In this document: in pieces, positions 53,090 through 63,057 of the stretch
Layout: each line of letters opens with the position of its first letter
How positions within the stretch are numbered: position 1 is the first letter of the stretch
Source of the DNA: Vanessa cardui
Lineage: Eukaryota; Arthropoda; Insecta; Lepidoptera; Nymphalidae
Assembly (NCBI RefSeq): GCF_905220365.1
Contig: NC_061151.1
Span: 6,008,197-6,072,196, forward strand
Direction: 5' to 3'
DNA: 64,000 nt
The notes under the pieces: generated by a model
What the model was told of the DNA's origin: nothing
The model's input: only the letters and a program-made list of their open reading frames with translations
The model's database searches: none
Translations under genes and position numbers: made by a program

Positions 53090-53560
53090 TATTATATACA
53101 AATATTTTAAATACGAATGTAACTCTAAATGTCTCACTTTCACGGTCAAACCACTGGAACCAATTCAAAATCAAAATAAACTTTATCCAAGTGGACATTT
53201 ACAAGCACTTTTTATCGTCGTTTAAAAATTAAGTGAAGCTACCACCGGTTCGGAAAGTAGACTCTACCGAGAAGAACCGGCAAGAAACTCAGTAGTTACT
53301 CTTTATCAACGTTTAAAAAATACAAAGTCATGTTAGTTAATACAATTATTTAAATTAATATATCCTGCCTGGAAGTCAAGAGGTATTAATTCCACGCTTT
53401 TTTATCATCTAAAAAATCTTGCCTTTTTTACCAATGTATTTTTTATAAACGATTTGAATTTACGAAACGGCAAAGTTAAAAATGTGTGTTCGATGAAATT
53501 TATACCAATATGAAGCTTAAACTGCCCCTGACTAACCAATGAAACACGAAATATAATACG
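53090..53560 (+). mobile_element. HLE-3 split by LINE-C
   Basis: Left part to 53165 holds AAATACGAATGTAACTC and CAAACCACTGGAACCAATTC. Right part from 53487 holds GATGAAATTTATACCAATATG. The two join as one HLE-3 interior. Confidence 0.8.
53166..53485 (-). mobile_element. LINE-C inserted in HLE-3, with coding tail
   Basis: AAAATCAAAATAAACTTTATCC tail; the complement near 53380-53480 keeps LPFRKFKSFIKNTLVKK with a short deletion before the DDKKAWN end. Confidence 0.87.
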
Positions 53561-53776
53561 CAGACATTTATCTTGTAACACAAAGTCATTGTCACCCTAT
53601 ATCTGAGCCTACATCGATCTAGCTTAGACATACTCGAAAATAGATCTTATTCCTTTGAATATAAAGTCTATCGTTTAATCTAATTGTGTACGGCGTTTCG
53701 TCTATAAACATAGTTGTATGTCAGTTTTAATTATAGACGAATATCGTCAGACGCAGATAATTTTCTATGTTTGCGA

Positions 53777-53970
53777 TATACAGTCAAAGAAAACCTTCGT
53801 CAGTTTTCAAATTCATTCCTTTATCAAGCCTTAAACACTTAGTACCTTTTGAATCTAAACATTTCATCATTGCGACGTAATATGTCATTCTCGATCGGTA
53901 AAGCAGATTATCGCTCACACTGAGCACGCGAAAATAGATCTTAAGGTGACGAACCTTTTCTTACCCCGAC
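53777..53970 (-). pseudogene. Second copy of the 7.5 kb coding-like segment
   Basis: The complement encodes SDNLLYRSRMTYYVAMMKC then LDSKGTKCLRLDKGMNLKTD and EGFL, followed by a stop where the other copy reads on; a 4-base deletion explains this. Upstream AAGATCTATTTTCGCG is also shared. Confidence 0.45.
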
Positions 53971-54107
53971 TGTACATTATCGATTTTATGGAGTTTCTTA
54001 TTGTTTGTGACTAATTATGGCAGGCTGGCAATGTGCTTTCCATGGTACATGTGACCACACATACATTACTATATATAAAAATGCTTACACTAAATATACT
54101 ACAAAAT

Positions 54108-54303
54108 TTGTTTACTTACTACATCATATTAGAAACTTCTAAAATCATCAGTGTTTCTTAACGATGTTGTCCATGTATTATATACGAAACCTTCATCTCG
54201 AATCTATTAAAAAATCCGCATCAAAATCCGTTGCGTAATCTTAAAGATCTAAGCATACATAGGCACAGACAGCGGTAAGCGACTTTATTTTATATTATGT
54301 AAT
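54108..54303 (-). mobile_element. HLE-2, 3'-truncated
   Basis: ATCAGTGTTTCTTAACGATG, CCGCATCAAAATCCGTTGCG, CGACTTTATTTTATATTATG. Confidence 0.8.
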
Positions 54304-54311
54304 GATAATGA

Positions 54312-54445
54312 TATTAACCATTCCTTACCACCAAAACGCCACCAACCTTGAGAACTAAGATACTATATTGTACCTGTAGTTACACTGGCTCACTTACCTA
54401 AATGCTAACTTAAAGTATGAAATGACTGGGTGGTACCTTAATGGT
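54312..54445 (-). mobile_element. SIR-B, 5' and 3' reduced
   Basis: TTAACCATTCCTTACCACC, CCAACCTTGAGAACTAAG and TTACACTGGCTCAC. Confidence 0.65.
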
Positions 54446-54559
54446 CTTTCACGATGCATCACAAAGTTTGATGGTTAATATCGCATATTTATATGAATTA
54501 AAACACAATCAGCTAGGTGGGCATATCACTTTTTTCGTTTATCTATGTATGTGAGCGTT

Positions 54560-54770
54560 TCAATTTAATAAATAAATATTATTATTACTCCTTATTACAT
54601 CACCTATCTATCTGTGAAGTCCAAGTAAAAAATATTTCAGCCCTTCCAGAGATTAGCCGGAACTAACAGACGGTCACAAATTGTAGAATATGGTTATTTG
54701 GTACATGTGCCGTGTACATACACATATGCATTTAGTAAAAAAATGTTTTAATATTACTATACATATGTAT
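54560..54770 (-). mobile_element. HLE-1, diverged
   Basis: ACTCCTTATTACATCACC, CCCTTCCAGAGATTAGCCGG and GTGCCGTGTACATACAC. Confidence 0.75.
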
Positions 54771-54821
54771 GGATAATTTATATAGGTACAGTTAACGATT
54801 AAACAAATTACATTATAAGTT

Positions 54822-54920
54822 ACTAGTTGCCCACACGGCTTCATTCCTAGTTCGTCAGATATTGGGTATAGAATAGGAGTGTATGTCCTTCCTTGCAGTC
54901 CAAACATAATTCATAACAAA
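54822..54920 (-). mobile_element. HLE-3 3' half
   Basis: ACTAGTTGCCCACACGGC, GTATGTCCTTCCTTGCAGTC and ATTCATAACAAAC. Confidence 0.65.
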
Positions 54921-55214
54921 CTTTTTTACTATTTTTTATATATTTAGTAACATTTGAAAATGCTTCTACGAATAAATCTATAACAAAACCAACAATATAG
55001 TCGTTAAACAACAAATAAAATTACTTATATGTTTGTATATCTCCATGAACATAATGTGTCTACTTCCATTTATCAGCGGTGATAACCGCTGCCCTCTATG
55101 TTAAGTATTTAATATACAATACATATAGTATATGTATGAAATATATTTACAACGTGACGTCACACAAGGGACTAAAGATCTTAGATCTCATTTTAGAATT
55201 TCACATTTAAACTG
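54921..55214. other. Spacer
   Basis: TGACGTCA at 55155-55162. Otherwise no gene or repeat. Confidence 0.35.
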
Positions 55215-55336
55215 GAACCTGGTGGTAAGTGGTCACCACCGTCATAGACTATGGCGTTATATGTATTAACAATTCCATACATCCCCAATGCGCCACATAC
55301 CTTGGGAATTAAAAGGTTGTGACCCTTGTACCTCCA
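55215..55336 (-). mobile_element. SIR-B fragment
   Basis: CCTGGTGGTAAGTGGTCACC, CATAGACTATGGCG and CTTGGGAATTAAAAGG. Confidence 0.7.
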
Positions 55337-55379
55337 TAACCTATTTCAATGAAAGTAAGAAATATACAAACCTTAATAA

Positions 55380-55672
55380 AGTAAAGTAACAGCCTTTAAA
55401 TTTCCCACTGCTGGGCTAAAGCCTCCTCTTCCATTAAGGAGAGGGTTTGGAACATATTACACCACGCTGTTCCAATGCGGGTTGGTGGTATGCACATGTG
55501 GCAGAATTTCGATGAAATTAGACACATGCAGGTTTCCTCACGATGTTTTCCTTCCGTCGAGCACGAGATGAATTATATACACAAATTAAGCACATATATA
55601 GTGGTGCTTGCCTGGGCTTGAACCCGCAATCATCGGTTATGATGCACGCGTTCTAACCACTGGGCCATGTCA
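55380..55672 (-). mobile_element. SINE-1, second subfamily with TTACTTTA tail
   Basis: TAAAGTAAAGTAACAGCC tail complement, TTCCATTAAGGAGAGGG, GATGAAATTAGACACATG and A box complement CCACTGGGCCA. Confidence 0.9.
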
Positions 55673-55773
55673 CCTTTAAACAAAAGTTAGATTTACGTAT
55701 TTCGTGAGATTTGCAAATAACTCAGTTTTATTGTCCACTATTAGGAGTTTACGATAAATGTATCTTTATCTTC

Positions 55774-55946
55774 AAGGAAAACATCGTGAGGAAACCTGCA
55801 TGTGACAAATTCCATAGAAGTTCTGCCACATGTGTATTCCACCAACCCGCATTGGAACAGTGTGGTGGAATATGTTCCAAACCTTCTCCTCAAAGGGAGA
55901 GGAGGCCTTTAGCTCAGCAGTGGGAATTTACAGGCTGTTGTTGTAT
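55774..55946 (+). mobile_element. SINE-1, 5'-truncated, TTG-tail subfamily
   Basis: GGAAAACATCGTGAGGAAAC, GACAAATTCCATAGAAG and GGCTGTTGTTGTA. Confidence 0.88.
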
Positions 55947-56287
55947 CTTCATTTTTAGTACACTGCATTACACTTAACTACTTATACACACTTTAATTTT
56001 GTAAAATTCTGATACCAGTTTCGTCGGCGTTCAAAACGACATTTTATCGCTAAATAAATAGTACAAGCTTTGGTCCTAAATCATCAACGATTACAACATT
56101 TCCAACATTCAAAAATGTCAGTCATACAAACTATCGACCCCCATGACGGGTGACCCCCTTAGAAGAATAAATTTTGAAAATGCCTCAGTATTGCGAATGG
56201 GCCGCAGGGACAAGGGGTACAACTTTGCCTCTAAGTTTTTTGGTGCATTGATTTTATAAGAAATGACGATACACTCCCAATAATTAA
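55947..56287. other. Spacer
   Basis: GACGGGTGACCCCC near 56145. No known repeat or gene. Confidence 0.35.
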
Positions 56288-56618
56288 TCCGTCTGGGTTG
56301 GTACCACACACTCATCAGATATTCTACCGCCAAACAATAATACTTGATTTTATTGATTTCCGGTTTGAAAGCCAATGAGTGAGCCAGTAAATACAGGCAC
56401 AAGGGACATAACGTCTTAGTTCCCAAAGCTGGTGGCACATTGACGATGTAAGGACTAGTTAATATTTCTTACAGCGTCATTGTCTATGAGTGATGGTGAT
56501 CACTTACCATCAGGTGGCCCAAAAAACCAATAGCATAAAAAAGGAAACCAAACTAAGCAGTGGAGACCACTTACCATCAGTAAGCATAAGTCAGTCCGCC
56601 TACCTATATCACATGAAA
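56288..56618 (+). mobile_element. SIR-B with a duplicated 3' part
   Basis: CCGTCTGGGTTGGTACCAC to GGTGGCCC...CATAAAAAAGG at 56540. A second 3' piece follows at 56548-56618 (GACCACTTACCATCAG, CCGCCTACCTATATCAC). Confidence 0.8.
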
Positions 56619-56875
56619 TAAAAACAATGTAAAAGTTTATTACTATTATTTATAATAAAGTAAAGATCACATGACCTTGAACAAGCTTCCTGGTACAAAC
56701 AAATGACCTATGTCGAGCATAAAAAAAAACACATATAACATACATAGCTTAACCTGCGGCTTTACTTGCAAAAAGTTTATAAATGTCTACATATAACACA
56801 CAAACCCCGATTTTACCCCCAAAATTAATAAATTAGTCTATTTACCTCCTCTCAAACTATAGCCATAATCTTTAA

Positions 56876-57320
56876 AAAGTATAAAACAAAGTCGCTTTCT
56901 CTGTCCCTATATCCCTATGTATGCTTAAATCTTTAAAACTACGCAACGGATTTTGATGCGGTTTTCTTTAAAAAGTAGAATGATTCGAGAGGAAGGTTTT
57001 TGTATATAATACATGGGCATAGAGAAACACTGATTATTTTAGAAGTTTCTAATGTGATGTCGTATATTAATTTAAATAATTGTATTTAACTAACATGACT
57101 TTGTATTTTTTAAATGTTAAAAAAGAGTAACTACTGAGTTTCTTGCCAGTTCTTCTCGGTAGAATCTACATTCCGAACTGGTAGTAGCTTCGCTTAATTA
57201 TAAAATGACGATTCAAAAGTGCTTGTAAAAGCATACTTGAATAAAGCTTATTTTGATTTGATTTGAAATAAATTATAAAGTGTATTTAGTATCAGTATTG
57301 CACCCGTGCGAAGCCGGGTC
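56876..57320 (+). mobile_element. HLE-2 split by LINE-C
   Basis: 5' part 56876-57062 ends AATGTGATGTCG. 3' part 57267-57320 resumes AAATAAATTATAAAG, TTTAGTATCAGTATTGCACC and CGTGCGAAGCCGGG. Confidence 0.85.
57063..57266 (+). mobile_element. LINE-C inserted in HLE-2
   Basis: ATATTAATTTAAATAATTG, TTTCTTGCCAGTTCTTCTCGG and CTTATTTTGATTTGATTTG. Confidence 0.88.
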
Positions 57321-57536
57321 TGGTTTTATTTAATATCAGAACTAACAGACAGAGTTACTTTTGCATTTATATTATAACTACAGATAACAATAGTACTGTC
57401 AGCTAATTTCGCAGTCATAACAAACTCTCATATAGTAAATATTTACGTAGTTAGGGTGTAATATAAAATAATCAAGCATATTAATTACAAGGCGTCCCAT
57501 CATCGCTTGAGCGTGAAATTATTACAAAGTTACATT

Positions 57537-57870
57537 TCCGATTCCACCAACCCACATTGGAACAGCGTGGTGGAATTTATTCCAAACCCTCTCCTTATTA
57601 GAGCTGAGATGGCCCAGTGGTTAGAACGAGTGCATCTTAATCAATGATTTCGGGTTCAAAACCAGGCAAGCACCATTATACATATGTATGTGATTAATTT
57701 GTGTTTATAATTCATCTCACTAATTTCATCGAAATTCTGCCACATATGTATTCCACCAATCCGCATTGGAACCGCGTGGTGGAATATGTTCCAAACCCTC
57801 TTCTTAATGGAATAAGAGGCCTTAGCTCAGCAGTTGGAAATTTCCAGGCTGTTACTTTACTTTACTTAGA
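57537..57870 (+). mobile_element. SINE-1 head-to-tail pair
   Basis: A partial body (CCACCAACCCACATTGG, CCCTCTCCTTATTAG) at 57537-57600 runs straight into a second copy starting GAGCTGAGATGGCCCAGTGG at 57602 and ending GGCTGTTACTTTACTTTAC. Second subfamily. Confidence 0.85.
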
Positions 57871-58005
57871 TTTCCGAAAATCACTTCTTAGCGAATGCTA
57901 GTGTTATAAATTAAACATATGTTTCCAGCTTTGTATAGTCTATCTGTATTTTGACAGTCATCTCATCTTTAGACACAGTGTTTTTTGAATTGAATGTAAA
58001 GATTT

Positions 58006-58235
58006 CTTGATGGTGGTGGCTTTGTCTTTGATGGGTTAGCCTGAGTAGTTTCAAATATAGCATACAATCAAATATTCTACTACTACACTGCAGTGTTCTA
58101 TCTCTACACTAATTGTTATGTTCCGGTTTGGAGGATGAGTGAGCCAGTGTAACATGCACAAGGGATATGTCTAATGTGACCCCTTATAAGCAAGGGGCCC
58201 ATTTGCCTTTCCGTTTACATATATCATAAAAATAG
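58006..58235 (+). mobile_element. SIR-B, old
   Basis: TGATGGTGGTGGCTTTGTC, ATGTTCCGGTTTGGAGG and ATATATCATAAAAATAGG. Confidence 0.65.
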
Positions 58236-58378
58236 GCCAAACTTGTTTGTGAACTGGTCAGCTTATAAAGTTCTAGAGTCTAAAATATAATCCGAATTAA
58301 TTGGGTTTTCTGTGGAAAACTTAGTTTATATTATAGTTTACCTCAAGTAACATTCAATATTGTTAAAAGTAATAAAAA

Positions 58379-58600
58379 TATAAATATGAGACAACATCAC
58401 ATACATTACTCTGACCCTAATGTAAGTAGCTTAAGCACTTGTGTTATGGAAAATCGGAAGTAACGATACCACAAACACCCAGACCTAAGAAAACGTAGAA
58501 AACTAATGATAATCTACATCTCCGGGAATCGAACCCGGGACCTCGGAGTGGCGTACCCATGAAAACCGGTGTACATACCACTCGAACACTGAGGTCGCCT
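58379..58600 (-). mobile_element. SINE-2, full length
   Basis: ATAAATATGAGACAACATC to ATACCACTCGAACACTGAGG; B box complement GGAATCGAACCC. Confidence 0.9.
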
Positions 58601-58685
58601 AAATAATAAAAACATGTGCAAAATTTGCAAAGGTTTCTATTTCACACAAAGATTCTACAAACGATTCCACTACGTTATAATTGTT

Positions 58686-58806
58686 TATAATTACACTGGC
58701 TCACTCACCATCCAAATACAACGATACTAGATATCGCAGTTTGTTTGATTGATAAAGTAACTACTGAGTTTCATCTCGGGAAGATCTACATTCCGAAACA
58801 ATGATT
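58686..58806 (-). repeat. Scraps of SIR-B and LINE-C
   Basis: TTACACTGGCTCACTCACC (SIR-B, -) then AAAGTAACTACTGAGTTTC and TCTACATTCCGAA (LINE-C, +). Confidence 0.55.
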
Positions 58807-58857
58807 AAATTTATAATAATTAAATAATAATTCAAGCAGAACTGTAATCATAATCAT

Positions 58858-59074
58858 TACATATTATAAAACAAAGTATCTTACTGCTGTCTGTCCCTAT
58901 GTATGCTTTACATCTTTAAAAATACGAAACGGATTTTGATTCGGTTTTGTTAATAGATAGAGTGAATCGAGAGGAAGGTTTTTATTCGTGGACAATTGAA
59001 GAAACAAGAAAATAATCTGTAGTATATTTAGTATCAGCATTGTAACCATTCGAAAACGGGGATTATCGCTAGAA
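58858..59074 (+). mobile_element. HLE-2
   Basis: TTATAAAACAAAGTATCTTAC, ATCGAGAGGAAGGTTTTT, TTTAGTATCAGCATTG and CGAAAACGGGG at the degraded 3' end. Confidence 0.8.
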
Positions 59075-59107
59075 AAGTATATTTTGATTTTTAATTAATA
59101 TACCATT

Positions 59108-59362
59108 CACGATAAAAAAGCGTGGAGTTAATACCTGTTGACTTCCAGGCAGGATATATTACATACATATATAATTGTTTTTAACAACATGACTGTATTT
59201 TTTAAATGTTGAATAAGAGTAACTACTGAGTTTCTTGCCGGTTCTTCTCGGTAGAATCTACTTTCGGAACCGGTGGTAGCTTCACTTAATTGTAAAATGA
59301 CGATTAAAAAGTGCTTGTAAAAGCCTATTTCAGTAAAATTTATTTTAATTTTGATTTTAATT
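59108..59362 (+). mobile_element. LINE-C with terminal codons
   Basis: GATAAAAAAGCGTGGAG then TAA (DKKAWS-stop), CTTCCAGGCAGGATATATT, TTCTTGCCGGTTCTTCTCGG. Confidence 0.88.
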
Positions 59363-59867
59363 AATGATAAAAGAGGTAATTTAGAATTCATAATCTATAT
59401 TCGATAAATAGACTGTTTTAATTGATACCTTCGCCTTAGAATAAAAAAAAACATACACTGACGTTTAATTAAAGAATGATAATATTCTAAATTTAAAAAA
59501 AGAATCCAAAATCGCTACAAAGGATTATTACAGTATTTAATATGCGTTAAATACAACATCAATGCTACCCTGAGCTGTTCGAAGCTGTGCGGAGACCTTA
59601 CCTTTCGAGACTCCAGAAAAAAAAACAAACATGCTTATCAATTATTCCTGGTCCGGTTCCTTGCTTGTAAGTGAAATCGTTCTTCGATGGATTATAGAGC
59701 TTATTGTAGTGAGTTAAGTGTCAGAATTGCATGTATGTATCGAAGGCCTCGTGTAAGACAAAAGTAGGGTGTGGTGAACAGCGCAATCCTGTTGCTATGT
59801 GCGCGCACTTCCATCCTCTCGGTACACTGGGTGTCTGGATTTTGTTAAATTATAGTTTTTTGATACT
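59363..59867. other. Spacer
   Basis: GAGCTGTTCGAAGCTG near 59572. The 86-codon frame from 59731 runs into the tandem array and has no signature. Confidence 0.35.
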
Positions 59868-60260
59868 CTCTCGATTAATTAAAAAATCGATTTCCATGAT
59901 TGAGGAATCGATTTTTTTAAATGCCCTCGGTTTGGGTTATGACAAATCGAATCCAAATCTATTTCATTCAAGCCGTCTTTCTCTCGATTAATTGACGTTT
60001 TTTTATCTATTTTCATGATTAAGATATCGATTTTTTTTAATTATATCGACTTTCTGTTATAAGAAACTAAATGCCCAAATTTTGGGTAATGGCAAATCAA
60101 CTCCAATTCTATTTCAATCGAGTTGTCTTTCTCTCGATTAATTGACGTTTTTTTATCTATTTTCATGATTAAGATATCGATTTTTTATTAAATTATATCG
60201 ACTCTACTTTATCAGTAACTAAATGCTTAAGTTTTGGGTAATGGCAAATCAAACCAATGT
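59868..60260. repeat. Tandem array, three units of about 147 bp
   Basis: CTTTCTCTCGATTAATTGACG starts units at 59979 and 60126; a more diverged first unit starts near 59870. Each has TTTTCATGATTAAGATATCG and TTGGGTAATGGCAAATC. The last unit is cut by a LINE-C fragment. Confidence 0.85.
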
Positions 60261-60263
60261 ATA

Positions 60264-60368
60264 TTTTATTCGAAAAGTCTTTTACAAGCACTTTTAAATC
60301 ATGTAACAAACTATATCAAGTGAAGATTCCATCGGGAAGAACCGACAAGAAACTCAGTAGTTACTTTA
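60264..60368 (-). mobile_element. LINE-C fragment
   Basis: TTTTACAAGCACTTTTAAATC, GGGAAGAACCGACAAGAAAC and TCAGTAGTTACTTT. Confidence 0.65.
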
Positions 60369-60402
60369 GACTAAGCCATCTTTTGTCACGGCTGGTATAT
60401 TT

Positions 60403-60645
60403 GACCCCCATGGTCGAGTGGTGTGTACACCGGTTTTCATGGGTACGCCACTCTGAGGTCCCGGGTTCGATTCCCGGCCGAGTCGATGTAGATTACCATT
60501 AGTTTTCTATTTTGTCTTGGGTCTGCGTGTTTGTGGTACCGTCGTTACTTCTGATTTTCCATAACACAAGTGTTTCTGCTACTTACATTGGGATCAGAGT
60601 AATGTATGTGATGTTGTCTCATATTTATATTTATATATATTTATA
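60403..60645 (+). mobile_element. SINE-2, full-length reference copy
   Basis: Head GACCCCCATGGTCGAGTGG (A box), GTCCCGGGTTCGATTCCC (B box), then TTTTCCATAACACAAGTG, GGGATCAGAGTAATG and TGTTGTCTCATATTTAT with a TATTTATA tail. Both Pol III boxes are intact. Confidence 0.92.
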
Positions 60646-60888
60646 TATTCATCCTGAGCAAATCGAAAACATTTGATAGAGCAGGTTGCCACTAATTGAA
60701 TCTTAAACATCAACTAAGGAATATTAAAGAATGGACCCGTATCTGATCTTGGCGTATTCCGTTCCGATTCACGTTTACTGAGCTTCGTACATTTTGAGAT
60801 TTATTTTTCTTGAGATGAAATACTTTTGCATAACTAATAAGGAACGGTTAGGGAGACATTTTGATGTATACGTTTTTTTTATATAATA

Positions 60889-61128
60889 CTAGTTGTTGCT
60901 TGCGGCTTCACTCGCGTTTAGGGTTTTATTTAGAGAGTTGGTTGTCATGTGTTGGGCAAAAAATTGCAGAGGCCTTTGTCTAGCAGTGGACGAAAAAAGG
61001 CTGTTGATGATGCAAAATATATTTTTGTTCCATTTCGAATGTCATCAAATTCGGTTCATGTTTGGTCGTGAAAGAGCGACAGACAGATAGACAGAGTGCT
61101 TTTCACATTTATAATATCAATATAGTTG
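60889..61128 (-). mobile_element. HLE-3 split by an RTE tail
   Basis: ACTAGTTGTTGCTTGCGGC, GGTTGTCATGTGTTGGGC on one side; TGTCATCAAATTCGGTTC, GAGCGACAGACAGATAG and TTTATAATATCAATATAG on the other. Confidence 0.8.
60965..61012 (+). mobile_element. RTE 3' tail inside HLE-3
   Basis: GCAGAGGCCTTTGTCTAGCAG, TGGACGAAAAAAGGC and TGTTGATGATG is the typical last segment of a lepidopteran RTE element. Confidence 0.65.
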
Positions 61129-61179
61129 TGATCAAAGCACCAACAACATACTAATCAGAAATTGGCTAGATAAAGCCAC

Positions 61180-61350
61180 ACTCAGTTATATTGGCCATTC
61201 TTTACATGGCCATGCGTCCAACGTTGGAAGCAAATTGTTATGAAGTTATATTGGCTCACTCGCCTTCCAAACCAAAACACAACGAAGTAAGTTTGGCAAT
61301 AGGTTATCTTATGAGTGACACCAAACCAGATGGGTTATGAACTACCATCA
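61180..61350 (-). mobile_element. SIR-B, old
   Basis: CCATTCTTTACATGGCC, TTGGCTCACTCGCCTTCC, AACACAACGAAG. Confidence 0.6.
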
Positions 61351-61399
61351 AAAAATAACTATTGCATTATAGATTGATGGTAGAGATGATACTCTACCA

Positions 61400-61616
61400 G
61401 AGCATTTAATCCAAGCAAAACCTTGTGCTAAATATTTTCTTCTCCCTCTCGGCGGTGAAGGAAAATGTCGTAAGGAAACCTTCATATATATTTCTGCCAC
61501 ATGAGTATTCTACTAACCCGCATTGGACCAGCGTGCTGGAATATGTTCGAAACCTTCTCCTCAAAAGTAGAGGAGATCTTTAGCCCAGCAGTGGGAAATT
61601 TACAGGTTGTTGTTGT
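61400..61616 (+). mobile_element. SINE-1, 5'-truncated, diverged
   Basis: TCTCGGCGGTGAAGGAAAATG, CCCGCATTGGACCAGCG and GGTTGTTGTTGTT tail. Confidence 0.82.
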
Positions 61617-61756
61617 TAAAAGTTTAGGTCAGAATTAATGCATTCACTGCTATACAAATGAGTGAAGAATGACCTAATAAATCAAATCAAATCATGCAGG
61701 CTCTTACGAGCTGTCATCTTCAAATAAAGTTTAAAGTTATCAACGATACAAAATCA

Positions 61757-62012
61757 CTACATGGTACAAAACAAATTCGTTTTCTCTGTCCCTATATCCC
61801 TATGTATGCTTAAATCTTTAAAACTACGCAACGGTTTTTGATGCGGTTTTATTTAATAGATAAAGTGAATCGAGAGGAAAGTTTTTGTATATAATACATG
61901 CACAATATAGTAAAAAAACACTGATAATTTTAGAAGTGAATGTGATAGCGTATATGAATAAATTCTGTAGTATCTTTGCACCCAAGCGAAGCCAGGGCGG
62001 GTCGATAGTCTA
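61757..62012 (+). mobile_element. HLE-2, near complete
   Basis: GGTACAAAACAAATTCG, ACGCAACGGTTTTTGATGCGG, GCACCCAAGCGAAGCCAGGG and GCGGGTCGATAGT (CTAGT end mutated). Confidence 0.85.
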
Positions 62013-62138
62013 GATTATACCTTAAACAGGCAAATAATGTTAATCCAAAACTATATGGTAACACTAAGTGTTGGTGCAACAAAGCATAAATAAATAAATC
62101 AATAAACTCAGTAGTTACTCAGGACAATCCTAACCAAT

Positions 62139-62389
62139 CTATACAATGTAATAAAATTGGAGTGTCTGTTTGTATTATTAAAATAGCCCTTTTTACTCAA
62201 TGCATATGTATGTATACACGGTACGATCTGTATGTCTATCTGTCTGTTTGTTCCGGCTAATCTCTGGAACGGCTCGACCGATTTTGACGGGACTTTCACT
62301 GGCAGATAACTGCTATAATAGGGAGTAACTTAGGCTACAATATTTTTTTGTAAAATTGATATTCGTACAAGGTCACGGGCACAGCTAGT
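62139..62389 (+). mobile_element. HLE-1, complete
   Basis: TCTATACAATGTAATAAAATTG to GTCACGGGCACAGCTAGT. About 20 bp around CATATACCAAAATAAC are deleted. Confidence 0.88.
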
Positions 62390-62598
62390 CATTGAATAAA
62401 ATACTAACTGTAGTTTATAATCACCTATATTATTTGTTGAACGCCTTTAATCAAGTTTTAATGAGTGATTCAAAATTATTAATTGGCAAAGTTCTTTTAA
62501 TAAAGTAAATAAAGTTTAACTTAACAACGGTTATCAATCTCAAGGACACACGCAGACATTAAGTGAACAAGTTTGTGTGCTAACATAGGTGCACAAGA

Positions 62599-62912
62599 CA
62601 ACAACAGCCTGTAATTTTCCCACTGCTGGGCTAAGGCCACACTATTCTCAAAGCTTCTCCTCAAAGGGAGAGCCCTTTGAGGAGAAGCTTTGAGAATATT
62701 CCACCACACTGTTCCAATAGGTGGATTCACATGTGGCAGAATTTTGTTAAAATAAGACAAATGCAGGTTTCCTCACCTTTTCCTTCACCGCCCAGCACGT
62801 GAATTATAAACACAAATTAAGCACATGAAAATTCAGTGGTGTCATCCTGGGTTTGAACCCTCAATCATCAGTTAAGATGCACGCGTTCTAACCACTGGGC
62901 CATCTCAGCTCT
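62599..62912 (-). mobile_element. SINE-1 rewritten by a palindrome
   Basis: ACAACAGCCTGTAATTTTCCC, CCACTGTTCCAATAGGTG, A box complement CCACTGGGCCA. The GCCTCCTCTCCC block is replaced by the fold-back at 62643-62698. Confidence 0.88.
62643..62698. repeat. Perfect 26-bp fold-back palindrome
   Basis: 62643-62668 is the exact complement of 62673-62698 with loop AGAG. Core arm AAGCTTCTCCTCAAAGGG. Confidence 0.98.
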
Positions 62913-63057
62913 CCTTCTCAGTTCTTATAATAAGAACGTTTTATGACTTTTGGAACCTTATATTCAGACAGGTCAGGTTTAGGTCAGCTAAATTGAGTTA
63001 GTCAGTCAGGTTTGACAGTAGAAGGAACTCCTCAACGTCCAATAGCATACACAAGGA

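Noticed and set aside
59731..59991. 86-codon frame on +
   Set aside because: Its second half is the tandem array unit; no conserved motif.
60403..60490. A functional tRNA gene
   Set aside because: The A and B boxes are good, but the stems do not fold into a full cloverleaf by eye, and the SINE-2 body and tail follow directly. The same head occurs in several copies.
4834..62912. CRISPR-like array from regularly repeated units
   Set aside because: The repeats are dispersed, in both orientations and hundreds of bases long, as expected of SINEs and LINEs.
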